Both the position numbers and the translations under genes were made by a program. The notes under the pieces were generated by a model. The model did no database searches, was not told the origin of the DNA, and worked only from the letters and a program-made list of their open reading frames with translations. DNA of 64,000 bases from Methanogenium marinum (GTDB lineage: Archaea > Halobacteriota > Methanomicrobia > Methanomicrobiales > Methanomicrobiaceae). Positions 46,260-56,000 of the stretch are shown piece after piece (within the stretch, counting starts at the first letter, position 1; every line of letters starts with the position of its first letter). The DNA lies in assembly GCF_028912405.1 (NCBI RefSeq), contig NZ_JAKELO010000002.1:1187276-1251275 (forward strand). The letters are read 5' to 3'.

Positions 46260-48173
46260 GTGTATAGTGTGGAGCTCTTAGTATTCCTGATTCTTTTCCC
46301 TGCTCTGGCGGCATTATTGTTCTGTATATTACCGAACGGTCGCCTCAGGGACACAATTGTGGTACTTGTTTCAGCGGTGATAATCGCGGTGACACTGTAT
46401 CTCTTTGTACTGTTTGCAGGGGCCGGGACCGTGTATTTCGATATCGAATCCGGCATGATCTCCCAGATCATGACCGGACTCGAAGTCATCATATCGGCCG
46501 GCCTTCTCTATCTCGCCGCAAAATACCGACAATATCTTATTGCCGGACTGGTTGTCATTCAGTTGGGAGTGGTACTCTATGCGGAGTCACTCATCAATGA
46601 AACCGCGGCACTGAACAACCTCTTCATTGACCCGTTCTCAATCATCATGGCGATGATCATCGGAATCATCGGGAGCCTGATCTGTGTATACTCAGTCGGC
46701 TACATGCGTGACTATCACGCACACCATGAGGGCATGCCTGACAAACGACGCTGGTTTTTTGCCCTGCTCTTTGTCTTTTTGGCGGCAATGTTTGGGGTGG
46801 TATTTTCCAATAACCTCTTCTGGCTCTTCTTCTTCTGGGAAGTAACCACACTCTGTTCCTTCCTCTTGATTGGATACAGCTGGGATGAAGAGGCACGGAA
46901 GAATGCATTCTGGGCCCTCCTCTTGAATTTACTGGGCGGTCTCGCATTTGCGTTCACCTTTGTCTGGATTGGACTTACCGATCCATCAGGGGGCCTCGTT
47001 ATGATGGACACCCTGCTTGCAGCAGGCCCTGCTGTCGCAATGATACCCGCAGCCCTCATCGGGTTTGCCGGCCTCACCAAGGCAGCACAGATGCCGTTCT
47101 CCTCATGGCTGGTCGGTGCAATGGTTGCACCCACCCCGGTATCAGCACTCCTGCACTCCAGTACGATGGTAAAGGCAGGTGTCTATATGATCGTCCGGTT
47201 TGCCCCCATCTATAATGTGACCATGGTCGGGTACATGATCTCCCTTGTGGGCGGTGTGACTTTCCTCCTCGCATCAGGCATTGCGATATCGCAGTCCAAT
47301 GCAAAGAAAGTCCTTGCTTATTCAACAATTGCAAACCTTGGCCTCGTCGTCGCCTGTGCCGGTATCGGTAGTTATGCGGCAGTCTGGGCAGCCATCCTTC
47401 TGATTGTGTTCCATGCAATCGCGAAGTCTCTTCTCTTCCTCTCCGTGGGAACTGTTGAGCACAAGATTGGCAGCAGGAACATCGAGGACATGACCGGTCT
47501 TCTGGGCCGTCTGCCAGCAGTCACGGTAATGATGATCATCGGCATCGCTGGTATGTTCCTTGCCCCCTTCGGGATGCTCATCTCAAAGTGGGCAGCCCTG
47601 GTTGCATTCCTTGATGCCCAGTATGGTTTCATCCTTGTCCTCCTCTTAGCATTCGGCAGTGCGGTTACGGTCTTCTTCTGGACCAAATGGCTGGGCAAAC
47701 TAATTGAAGTTGCATGGAATCCCAAACCCGTTGAAGCGAAGATATCCAACCATGAATACAGTGCTCTGGTGCCCCTCACCGTCCTCATGGTCGCTGTGTG
47801 TATCGGGTTCCCCCTGCTCTCCTCATACCTGGTGGTGCCATATGTCTTTGGCATCTACGGTATGGCTGCAACCCTTGGGCAGGCAAACATGACAATCATG
47901 GTAATGATGGTCTTTATGGTGCTCATCATGCCGCTCTCTCTCCTTTACTTCAGGAAAGACCGCAAAATTCTGCCTCATTATATGGGCGGACTGTCATCAA
48001 CTCCCGACATGCACTTCAAGGGCAGTATCGGCGTGCAGCGCCCGGTAGCACTCGGCAACTACTACCTTGCCGACTACTTCGGTGAAAAGCGCCTCTCAAA
48101 CATCGGGAACGGTTTCTGTATCGCATTCATTGCGATGTTAATGATCACTGTCATCCTGGGGGTGATCGCATGA
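46260..48173 (+). CDS. echA: Ech hydrogenase membrane subunit A
   Basis: A 637-residue NuoL/MrpA-type antiporter-like subunit with about 16 membrane helices, thought to move H+ or Na+ when ferredoxin and H2 are interconverted. Family marks are FFFWEVTTLCSFLLIGYSWD, the conserved Lys/His region in MPFSSWLVGAMVAPTPVSAL and LHSSTMVKAGVYMIVRF. The start codon is GTG at 46260 or GTG at 46269. It is the first gene of echABCDEF and overlaps echB by 4 bases. Confidence 0.93.
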   Translation: MYSVELLVFLILFPALAALLFCILPNGRLRDTIVVLVSAVIIAVTLYLFVLFAGAGTVYFDIESGMISQIMTGLEVIISAGLLYLAAKYRQYLIAGLVVIQLGVVLYAESLINETAALNNLFIDPFSIIMAMIIGIIGSLICVYSVGYMRDYHAHHEGMPDKRRWFFALLFVFLAAMFGVVFSNNLFWLFFFWEVTTLCSFLLIGYSWDEEARKNAFWALLLNLLGGLAFAFTFVWIGLTDPSGGLVMMDTLLAAGPAVAMIPAALIGFAGLTKAAQMPFSSWLVGAMVAPTPVSALLHSSTMVKAGVYMIVRFAPIYNVTMVGYMISLVGGVTFLLASGIAISQSNAKKVLAYSTIANLGLVVACAGIGSYAAVWAAILLIVFHAIAKSLLFLSVGTVEHKIGSRNIEDMTGLLGRLPAVTVMMIIGIAGMFLAPFGMLISKWAALVAFLDAQYGFILVLLLAFGSAVTVFFWTKWLGKLIEVAWNPKPVEAKISNHEYSALVPLTVLMVAVCIGFPLLSSYLVVPYVFGIYGMAATLGQANMTIMVMMVFMVLIMPLSLLYFRKDRKILPHYMGGLSSTPDMHFKGSIGVQRPVALGNYYLADYFGEKRLSNIGNGFCIAFIAMLMITVILGVIA

Positions 48174-49021
48174 TTACAGAAATCATTTTTGCAATAGGAT
48201 TTATCATCCTCGCACCGTTCATCGGTGCACTCATCGGCGGTATTGACCGGAAGGTAACTGCCCGGATGCAGGGACGCGTTGGCCCTCCTGTGCTCCAGCC
48301 GCTCTACGATGTATTCAAGCTCTTCGAAAAGGAGAAAGCAGTCGTACGAAACGAGGTGAACTTCTACATCTTCTCGTACCTGATATTCGTCGTATTCACC
48401 GGAGCGCTCTTCTTCTCCGGTAGTGACATCCTGCTTGTCATCTTTGCACTGACACTTGCCCACGCCTTCCTGATTCTGGGAGCGTATGCAGCAACCTCAC
48501 CATACAGCCATATCGGGGCGGAACGTGAACTGTTACAGCTGATGGCAGTCGAGCCGATGCTGATTCTTGCGGCAGCCGGATTTTATATGGCCACCGGGTC
48601 CTTTTCAGTCAGGGACATTGCGCTCTGGCCTGAGCCCATCGTCATGACCCTCCCGCTCCTCTTTGTGGGAATCGTCTATGTGCTCACCATCAAGCTGCGC
48701 AAATCACCCTTTGACCTTGCAACCACCCACCACGCCCACCAGGAACTGGTGAAGGGACTAACAACAGAGTTTGCCGGCCCCACCCTCGGCATGGTCGAGA
48801 TTGCACACCTTTACGAGACGGTATTCTTCTTAGGCCTCGTCTGGCTTTTCTTTGCCTCCATGCCATGGGTCGGTCTTCTTGCCGTTATCATCGTTTATTT
48901 CCTTGAGATACTCGTAGACAATACTACAACACGTGTTCGCTGGCAGGTAATGCTCAGAAGTGCATGGCTCGTGGCGCTTGTTGCCGGTGCAATAAACCTT
49001 GGAGTTCTTACCCTGATGTAG
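48170..49021 (+). CDS. echB: Ech hydrogenase membrane subunit B
   Basis: A 283-residue NuoH-like subunit with about eight helices, which forms the link between the hydrogenase module and the membrane ion path. Conserved GRVGPPVLQPLYDVFKLFEK and the acidic loop ERELLQLMAVEPMLIL are the family's quinone-site equivalents; KSPFDLATTHHAHQELVKGL is also typical. It overlaps echA by 4 bases and is followed by a GGAGGTGA ribosome binding site for echC. Confidence 0.95.
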   Translation: MITEIIFAIGFIILAPFIGALIGGIDRKVTARMQGRVGPPVLQPLYDVFKLFEKEKAVVRNEVNFYIFSYLIFVVFTGALFFSGSDILLVIFALTLAHAFLILGAYAATSPYSHIGAERELLQLMAVEPMLILAAAGFYMATGSFSVRDIALWPEPIVMTLPLLFVGIVYVLTIKLRKSPFDLATTHHAHQELVKGLTTEFAGPTLGMVEIAHLYETVFFLGLVWLFFASMPWVGLLAVIIVYFLEILVDNTTTRVRWQVMLRSAWLVALVAGAINLGVLTLM

Positions 49022-49037
49022 GGAGGTGAGTGAAAAA

Positions 49038-49478
49038 ATGTCATATATTACAAAATCCCCATGGATTATCCATTACGACGGATCCAGCTGCAATGGCTGC
49101 GATATTGAAGTGCTTGCCTGCCTCACCCCGCTCTATGATCTGGAGCGGTTCGGGATTGTCAATACCGGCAACCCGAAACATGCTGATGTCTTCCTTGTCA
49201 CAGGCGGCATCAATGAACAGAGCCGGGAAGTTGTCAAAAATACCTATGATCAGATGCCTGACCCGAAAGTCGTGGTCGCAATCGGCATCTGTGCTACCAC
49301 CGGCGGTGTATTCCGGGAATGCTACAACATCATGGGCGGGGTTGACAAAGTCATCCCGGTCGATGTCTATGTGCCCGGCTGTGCAGCCCGTCCCGAGTCT
49401 ATCATTGACGGTGTCGTCCGTGCTCTGGGTATTCTCGAAGAGAAACGGACAAAGATGACTGAAAAGGGAGGGAAATAA
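49038..49478 (+). CDS. echC: Ech hydrogenase small subunit C
   Basis: A 146-residue NuoB-like small subunit holding the proximal [4Fe-4S] cluster through C18, C21 (SSCNGCDIEV), C85 (GICATTGG) and C115 (VPGCAARPE). It pairs with EchE to form the catalytic module. The ATG at 49038 is 10 bases after a GGAGGTGA site; an in-frame GTG at 49026 lies inside that site and is rejected. Confidence 0.95.
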   Translation: MSYITKSPWIIHYDGSSCNGCDIEVLACLTPLYDLERFGIVNTGNPKHADVFLVTGGINEQSREVVKNTYDQMPDPKVVVAIGICATTGGVFRECYNIMGGVDKVIPVDVYVPGCAARPESIIDGVVRALGILEEKRTKMTEKGGK

Positions 49479-49481
49479 GCA

Positions 49482-49868
49482 ATGAACGAACAAAAACACA
49501 CCGTTATAGAAATTGCGGTCACCGACCTCCTGAAAAAGGCGGAGGAGTACCACACAAAGGGGCACCGGCTGGTTCAGATCGGCTGCACCCCATTAGGTGA
49601 CCGCTATGAAATCAATTACACCTTCACAACGGCGTGGGACTTCGAGAGTCTCCGCATAACTGTCCACGATGGTGATGAGATACCCAGCATATCCGGCACC
49701 TACTGGGGGGCATTCATCTACGAAAACGAAATCCATGACCTCTTTGGTCTCTCCGTGACTGATATGAACATCGACTTCCAGGGTCATCTCATCGAAACGA
49801 GAGTCCCTACCCCCTTCAAAAACCCACCAAAAGTCACAATAGTCTCCAAAGGAGGGGATGCACAATGA
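49482..49868 (+). CDS. echD: Ech hydrogenase subunit D
   Basis: A 128-residue NuoC-like subunit that supports assembly of the hydrogenase module. The end of the domain, SGTYWGAFIYENEIHDLFGL then NIDFQGHLI, matches the C-terminal block of the 30-kDa subunit family. It starts behind a GGAGGG site just inside the echC end region and overlaps echE by 4 bases. Confidence 0.9.
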   Translation: MNEQKHTVIEIAVTDLLKKAEEYHTKGHRLVQIGCTPLGDRYEINYTFTTAWDFESLRITVHDGDEIPSISGTYWGAFIYENEIHDLFGLSVTDMNIDFQGHLIETRVPTPFKNPPKVTIVSKGGDAQ

Positions 49869-50944
49869 GTAACCAGATTGTTGTACCATTCGGACCCCAG
49901 CACCCGGTGCTGCCCGAACCGATTCATTTGGACCTGGTGCTGGAAGACGAGCGAGTGGTTGAGGCAGTACCTACGATAGGATATGTCCACCGTGGTCTTG
50001 AGAAACTCGTTGAGAAACGTGACTTCAAGGACTATGTCCTCATTGCAGAACGAATCTGCGGCATCTGTTCCTTCACGCACTCGGTGACCTACTGCAATGC
50101 AATTGAACATATCATGGGTATTGAGGTTCCACCCCGTGCACAGTTCATCCGGACAATCTGGATGGAATACTCAAGGATGCACTCTCATCTTCTCTGGCTT
50201 GGTCTGACAGCTGATGCGATGGGATTCGAGAATCTCTTCATGAATGCATGGCGCCTGAGAGAAGAAATTCTTGATGACATGGAAGCCACCACAGGGGGCC
50301 GTGTCATTCAGGGGTCCTCGAAGGTCGGTGGTATCCGTCTGGACATCCCGGATGAGAAACTCGGGGAGATGGTGGACCACCTGAAGAGTATTCGGCCACT
50401 TCTTGAGGAGTCAAACCGCATCTTCACCCATGACCAGACCGTCCGGCACCGGATGCGTGGTCTCGGTGTCCTCTCAAAGGAAGAGGCATGGGATCTCGGT
50501 GCGGTTGGTCCTACAGCACGTGGCAGTGGCTGTGACATGGATGTCCGGTCCACCGGCTACTCAGCATACGGTGAACTCGGTTTCAAGCCGATCACCTTCC
50601 CACACGGAGACTGTCTGGACCGCTGCCTGGTACGCTCAGAAGAGGTGCTTGCGGCAGTTGACCTCGTTGAACGAGCGGTCGCAAAGATGCCGGACGGCCC
50701 TATTGAAGAGAAGGTAAAAGGCAACCCCGACGGGGAATACTTCGCCTTCTCTGAACAGCCCCGTGGCGAGTGCATGCACTACGTAAAGGCAAACGGCAAG
50801 AAGAACATCGTCCGCCACCGCGTGCGGACTCCAACATTTACCAACATCCCACCCCTTGTGAAGATGCTTGCAGGTATCGAACTTGCGGATGTGCCGGTTG
50901 TTGTGTTGACCATTGACCCGTGTATCGGGTGTGCGGAGAGGTGA
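49865..50944 (+). CDS. echE: Ech hydrogenase large subunit E
   Basis: A 359-residue NuoD-like catalytic subunit. The [NiFe] site is formed by two pairs, C65-x2-C68 (RICGICSF) near the N-terminus and C353-x2-C356 (DPCIGCAER) at the end. Only three residues follow the last Cys, so there is no C-terminal extension to be clipped by a maturation endopeptidase, as in other Ech enzymes. It reduces protons with ferredoxin electrons, or oxidises H2 to make low-potential ferredoxin for CO2 fixation. Confidence 0.96.
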   Translation: MSNQIVVPFGPQHPVLPEPIHLDLVLEDERVVEAVPTIGYVHRGLEKLVEKRDFKDYVLIAERICGICSFTHSVTYCNAIEHIMGIEVPPRAQFIRTIWMEYSRMHSHLLWLGLTADAMGFENLFMNAWRLREEILDDMEATTGGRVIQGSSKVGGIRLDIPDEKLGEMVDHLKSIRPLLEESNRIFTHDQTVRHRMRGLGVLSKEEAWDLGAVGPTARGSGCDMDVRSTGYSAYGELGFKPITFPHGDCLDRCLVRSEEVLAAVDLVERAVAKMPDGPIEEKVKGNPDGEYFAFSEQPRGECMHYVKANGKKNIVRHRVRTPTFTNIPPLVKMLAGIELADVPVVVLTIDPCIGCAER

Positions 50945-50951
50945 AAGAAAG

Positions 50952-51332
50952 ATGCCATTATTTACCATGGTAAAGCGGGCACTTGCAAATGTAACAGGGA
51001 AACCCGCCACCCTGATGTACCCGGCAACGCCTGCCAAACAGTATGATGTATCACGTGGACATATCGTCATTGCCATTGAGGACTGCATCTTCTGCGGCAA
51101 CTGCCAGCGTCACTGTGTTTCACAGGCAATTGTTGTTGACCGTGAAGCCCGGACATGGGAAATTGACCGCCTCCGCTGTATCATATGCGGTGTCTGTGCA
51201 GAGGTCTGCCCGAAAGACTGTATCTTTATTGAACCCGACTACCACCCATCGTCCGTCGGGCCGGTCGTGGAGTTAGTACAGGGGCCACCTGCACCACCAA
51301 AAGTTGAGAAGAAAGCAAAAACTGAGGAGTGA
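50952..51332 (+). CDS. echF: Ech hydrogenase ferredoxin subunit F
   Basis: A 126-residue polyferredoxin with two [4Fe-4S] motifs: C45-x2-C48-x2-C51-x3-C55 and C76-x2-C79-x2-C82-x3-C86. It passes electrons between soluble ferredoxin and the EchC cluster. The ATG at 50952 (MPLFTMVKRAL) follows an AGGTGAAAG site; an upstream frame overlapping echE is rejected. The C-terminus is Pro/Lys rich. A T-rich region after the stop is the likely operon terminator. Confidence 0.95.
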   Translation: MPLFTMVKRALANVTGKPATLMYPATPAKQYDVSRGHIVIAIEDCIFCGNCQRHCVSQAIVVDREARTWEIDRLRCIICGVCAEVCPKDCIFIEPDYHPSSVGPVVELVQGPPAPPKVEKKAKTEE

Positions 51333-51403
51333 TCCCCGGTCCATTCTTTTTTTCTGATTTTTTTTTGTTTTGGCTGTTTGTTATTCTGGTTCTGATTCGT
51401 TCG

Positions 51404-51610
51404 TTATCCCCGTGATGCAGTCTCTTCAATTGTTACTTCCTCTTCACACACGGGTGCGTCCTCGGGGAGAGACTGGTCTCCTGTAAAGATGAGAACCGTG
51501 TCCGGGATAAGACCGCAGCGCAGAATGAGATCTGCATAGGTCTCCCCTTCTTCGTAGGCAACCTCTCGTACCGTCCGGGAACGGGAAAAACAGAATCTGA
51601 CAACAGGCAT
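51404..51610 (-). CDS. ThiS/MoaD-like beta-grasp protein
   Basis: A roughly 68-residue ubiquitin-fold protein (MPVVRFCFSRSRTVREVAYE ... LIPDTVLIFTGDQSLPEDAP ... EVTIEE). The pattern is that of archaeal ThiS-like sulfur carriers or small modifiers. It ends in SRG, not the Gly-Gly needed for adenylation by E1-like enzymes, so it may be inactive or processed in another way. A TTTTTTATC box about 28 bases upstream of the ATG on the minus strand suggests a leaderless transcript. Alternative start two codons upstream. Confidence 0.6.
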   Translation of the reverse strand: MPVVRFCFSRSRTVREVAYEEGETYADLILRCGLIPDTVLIFTGDQSLPEDAPVCEEEVTIEETASRG

Positions 51611-51665
51611 ACTCATTATCTGGGAGTGCCGGATAAAAAAAGGGACGGAAACAAAGGCCCACCCT

Positions 51666-52109
51666 TTAGAAGGGAAGGGTGAAAAATTCCATCTGTTCAA
51701 TTTTCGTTGTCACAACCGGGTCCATCCCTTTGGTTACGAGATCCGTGTATCCCACCGGGCCTGCCTCGAGCATGATGGTCACCGTCTCCAACCGGGAATC
51801 GCCCGGTGCAATGGTGCCGAATTCCACACTTTCGTGGGCCATCCGGGACATCTGGGTGGGGTCAGGAGTCTGAATGGTAACACCTGCAATCACATCGTTG
51901 GCTGACGCCTCTCCCGTGTTTGTTGCTGTAACTGTCATTGAATACCAGATTGTTTCAGAGGCGGCATCCGAGTCTGTTATCGTGATGTCTGTCGCCTCCA
52001 CGATCATCTCCGGCTGTGCATCGGTGCATCCTGCGGCGATGAGGACACAGGCAAGACAGGCGAAGAGACCTGCCAAACGCATATCGGAAGAAATCCGGGT
52101 TTTATTCAT
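51666..52109 (-). CDS. Small exported lipoprotein
   Basis: A 147-residue protein beginning at the ATG at 52109, with a signal peptide (MRLAGLFACLACVLIAAG) and lipobox AAGC. The mature part is one beta-sandwich domain with a VTATNTGEASANDV segment and a T-I-A-P-G-D-S motif, as in CARDB-like or FxLYD-like extracellular domains. It is divergent from the FmdE-family gene and is followed closely by the ThiS-like gene on the same strand. Specific role unknown. Confidence 0.7.
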   Translation of the reverse strand: MNKTRISSDMRLAGLFACLACVLIAAGCTDAQPEMIVEATDITITDSDAASETIWYSMTVTATNTGEASANDVIAGVTIQTPDPTQMSRMAHESVEFGTIAPGDSRLETVTIMLEAGPVGYTDLVTKGMDPVVTTKIEQMEFFTLPF

Positions 52110-52210
52110 GACAGAACCATTGCTCCTGCGGCAAATAATACCCACCCAACTGTACAAAAATATCCGTTCATACAGGCATTTATCACTCTGGCGGGCAAAG
52201 ATATGGGATT

Positions 52211-52825
52211 ATGACAGTGAAACTTCCTCCGTTTGAAGAGGTGGCCGTATTCCATGGCCACATCTGCCCCGGACTTGCCTTCGGGTACCGTGCTTCCGAG
52301 TATGCGAAAGAATGCCTAAACGCCGATCGTTCAGAGGATGAAGAGATGGTCGCGATTGTAGAGAACGACGCCTGCATGATTGACGCCATCCAGTACATCA
52401 CCGGGTGCACGATGGGGAAAGGAAACATGATCTTCCGTGACCACGGCAAACCGGTCTACACCTTCATCCTGAGAAATGGCGAGAAAGCTGTGCGCATTGC
52501 GCAGAAACCGGCATTCGGACAGGAAAATCTCTTCCCGGATGTGGTGGACATTCAGGCACGGATGGCCGAAGGCACTGCCACCGATGCGGACAGGGCACGG
52601 ATGCAGGAAATAAGAACAGAGATGATTGAAAAAATCCTCACCGCACCTCTGGACGAGATATATGAGTGCAAAGAGGTCAAACCGGAACTCCCCGAACGGG
52701 CCCGGATCTTCCGCTCTGTTCCCTGCGCAGTCTGCGGAGAGCCGGTATCCGAGCAGAAGGCACGGGTGCAGGACGGAAAAATTGTCTGCATCCCTTGTTT
52801 CGATGAATACACCCGTGGCTGGTAA
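52211..52825 (+). CDS. FmdE-family protein
   Basis: A 204-residue protein of the FmdE family, named after a gene in the tungsten formylmethanofuran dehydrogenase cluster of Methanobacteria. The conserved HGHICPG (residues 15-21) with DACMIDAIQYITGCTMGKGN forms a metal site. The C-terminus carries a zinc ribbon (C-x2-C in PCAVCGEP and C-x2-C in CIPC). It stands alone, not beside fwd/fmd genes, so its function in molybdenum/tungsten enzyme metabolism is inferred from the family only. Confidence 0.88.
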   Translation: MTVKLPPFEEVAVFHGHICPGLAFGYRASEYAKECLNADRSEDEEMVAIVENDACMIDAIQYITGCTMGKGNMIFRDHGKPVYTFILRNGEKAVRIAQKPAFGQENLFPDVVDIQARMAEGTATDADRARMQEIRTEMIEKILTAPLDEIYECKEVKPELPERARIFRSVPCAVCGEPVSEQKARVQDGKIVCIPCFDEYTRGW

Positions 52826-53032
52826 AATCAACTGAGAATCCATACTTTTTTTACGGTTCCTTTCCCGCATCTATTCTCAGTCATCGCCGGAGAGGGAGTA
52901 ACACAAAATATCCGTCAGGCAAAAAACATGGTGCGTGAGATCCTGAACTTTGTGGGACATAAAAAAACAGGTAATATTCAACACATTAATCCCTGATTCT
53001 GCTGACAAATTATCATCGCTTCAGGTGATACC

Positions 53033-56000
53033 ATGATTCCGATACAATTCAGCAGATCAGCAATTATTCTCATTATTGCTCTCATCCTCGTACAGGGGGC
53101 AGCAGCACTCACAATTGAACAGGCACCACTCAATCCGGCATTTGTGGCATACACGGAAGGGCTGGATGCAGGTGACACAGACCAGTTCTCCATCGAATGC
53201 TTCGGCGATTCCTGTCCCGCCACAGGGACAACACCCTATATGACAGGCCTCCTCCCATCGCCTGTCAATATCGTCTGGCCGGACGGATATGCAGCAGAAA
53301 CAGATGATGAATATTTCCCCACCGGCTTTGATCTTCGTGGGGCCGGACGGGTCACCCCGGTCCGTGACCAGGGGAAGTGCGGCAGTTGCTGGGCATTTGC
53401 TGCCTATGGCTCCCTTGAATCAACCTATCTCACCGATACCGGGACCTCAGAAAACTTTTCTGAAAACAATATGAAAAATCTCTGTTCAAACCTTTACCCG
53501 GACGGGTTTGACTCCGGGCCCTGCGACGGCGGATTTGCAGGCACGGCCACCGCCTATCTCACCCGCAGCAGTGGTCCGGTGCGGGAGGCAGACGACCCCT
53601 ACGCACTCCCGATGCCATCCACCATATCCCCCACCGATCTCTCACCGGTGCTTGATGTCCGGGATGTGACCTACCTCCCCCCCCGCACAGGTCCCCTTGA
53701 CAATGACCTCTTTAAGCAGGCGCTCCGGGACGAGGGTGCTATCTGGGTCGCATTCAATGTAAACTGGTCCTGCTTTGCAGACGACTCCACCACCTACTAC
53801 TGGCCGGGTGAGGAATATGCCATCGACGGCGGTCATGCGGTCACCCTTGTCGGATGGGACGACACCTTCCCAAAAGAGGCATTTGCCGTAACTGCACCGG
53901 GTGACGGAGCCTTCATCCTCAAAAACAGCTGGGGCACCGATGTCGGGGAAGACGGATACTTCTACATCTCATATTATGACCCCGTCCTCGGCTATTTCGA
54001 TGACCAATCCCTGAATCCCTACGGCTTTACCTATTCCAATACCCCTGGTGCGCTCTTCACCGGCGTTCCTGCCGAAAAAGGCAGAACAATCTACCAGTAT
54101 GACCCCCTCGGGTGGACAAACAGCATCGGCACCGACGACCCATCCACCACCTTGTATGGGGCCAATGTATTCACGGCAGACACATATGAAGAGCTCACCG
54201 ACGTGAGTTTCTACACCCGCGAACCGGAGGCGGAGTACACGGTTGCCATCTTCACGAACTTCACCACCCCGCCAGGTGACGCCGCACCGGTCGCATGGAC
54301 CTCCGGCACCTGTGCCCTGCCCGGGTATCATACGATCACTCTGCCGGACACAGTTCCCCTGATGCCCGGTGAGATATTCTCTGTCGTCCTTGAAATCACG
54401 TCCCCGACCGATCAGTTCCCCATCAGTATCGAGATGCCGATTGAGCACTACTCCTCCAATGCCACCGCAGGGGCAGGCGAAAGCTATGTGAGCGTCGACG
54501 GGGATGAATGGTATGACCTGGCTGAAATAGTCCCGAATACCAATGTCTGCATCAAAGCGTTCACGCAGCCTCTCACTGTCGTGCCACGCGATTACCCAAC
54601 CATTCAGGCGGCAGTCGACGCCGCAGCGTCCGGTGACACCATCATTGTTGAAAGTGGCACCTACCTGGAAGAACTGGAACTGGAACAACCAGTAACTCTC
54701 CTCGGTGTGGGAACACCGGTTGTCGCCACTCCCGAGGATGGAATTGCCGTTGAGAGTGAAGCGGACAACATCACCATCGCAGGGTTCACGTTCGACGGAA
54801 ACGGAGTTGCACGCGGTGGGATTGGCATTTTGGGAAATGACACCACCATGTATGACCTTGAGATCAGCGGCTACGAAGATGGTATGTATATCAGCTCAAT
54901 CGAGGGCCTCTCACTATCTGCCACTGCCCTGTATGACAACGACAACAATCTCGAGTATGCAGACTTCCAGGATGAACCGGGTAATACCATTGATGAAACG
55001 GTCACCGTGAACGGCCGGCCGGTTATCTACCGCGAAGGTGTGTCAGGGGAAATTATTGATGCATCTTCAAACGCAGGAGCCGTCATCTGTGTGAACGCTA
55101 CGGACATCATAATCCGTGACATCACAACAGAACCCGTCGAACACGGTATCTTCCTGTTTGCCTGCCGGGATATTATGGTCGAGAATGTCACCGCAAACAA
55201 GGTGTACGCCGGAGTGCAGGCATATGAATCAGAGAATATCATCGTGCAGGACTCTTCGTTCGGCCCAGATGCAAAGTATGGCATGAAAATATCCGATATT
55301 ACCGGATTTTTGGCAGAGGGAAATGAGATTGTCTGCCGTGATGGCGGTTTAGGGATACAACTCACTGATGCAGAGGACACCACTATAGCAAACAATACCA
55401 TAACCAGTGGCATCGGTGGTGGCGGAATGATGGGAGTCATCCTTCTCAACAGTTCAGTGACCGGCAATACCATCAGTGGTGACAACCTTCTTCTGGGCAT
55501 CGCCATCCTGTATGGAGAGAACCTGGCAGTGACTGACAACACGGTGGATTCCCCTGAGTTGGGAATCATTACAGAATCAGTGTGGGACATTCTGGTCTCT
55601 GACAATTCCATCCGGTGCAATGACATAGGGTACGGCATGATAATTCTCGCAGATGGAGCACAAATTATCGGCAATACTGCAGAAAACTCTTCGATTCAGG
55701 CATTGATGATTCTGAACAATTCGGTGGTGGAGGAGAACCACTTCTCCGGCGCAGATTATCCTTTGATCGATGTCGTTGAGTCGGGAGTGGATGTCTATGT
55801 ATATCGCAATGACTTCGTTTTAACAGAAGATGAGAACGAAGCGGATACACTCACCACAGATATCACCGGGACAGGCACCTTCCCGGAGGAGATGCGGGAC
55901 ACAACAGACGCGATTCCGGACATCAGCATGTGGAAGGATGCGTTCCTGAGCGATGATGGAAATGACAATGCATTCCGGAACAATGATTACAGTTCCGATG

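Noticed and set aside
54705-55674. Overlapping frames inside the giant protease genes on both strands
   Set aside because: They are shadows of the long repeat-rich coding frames.
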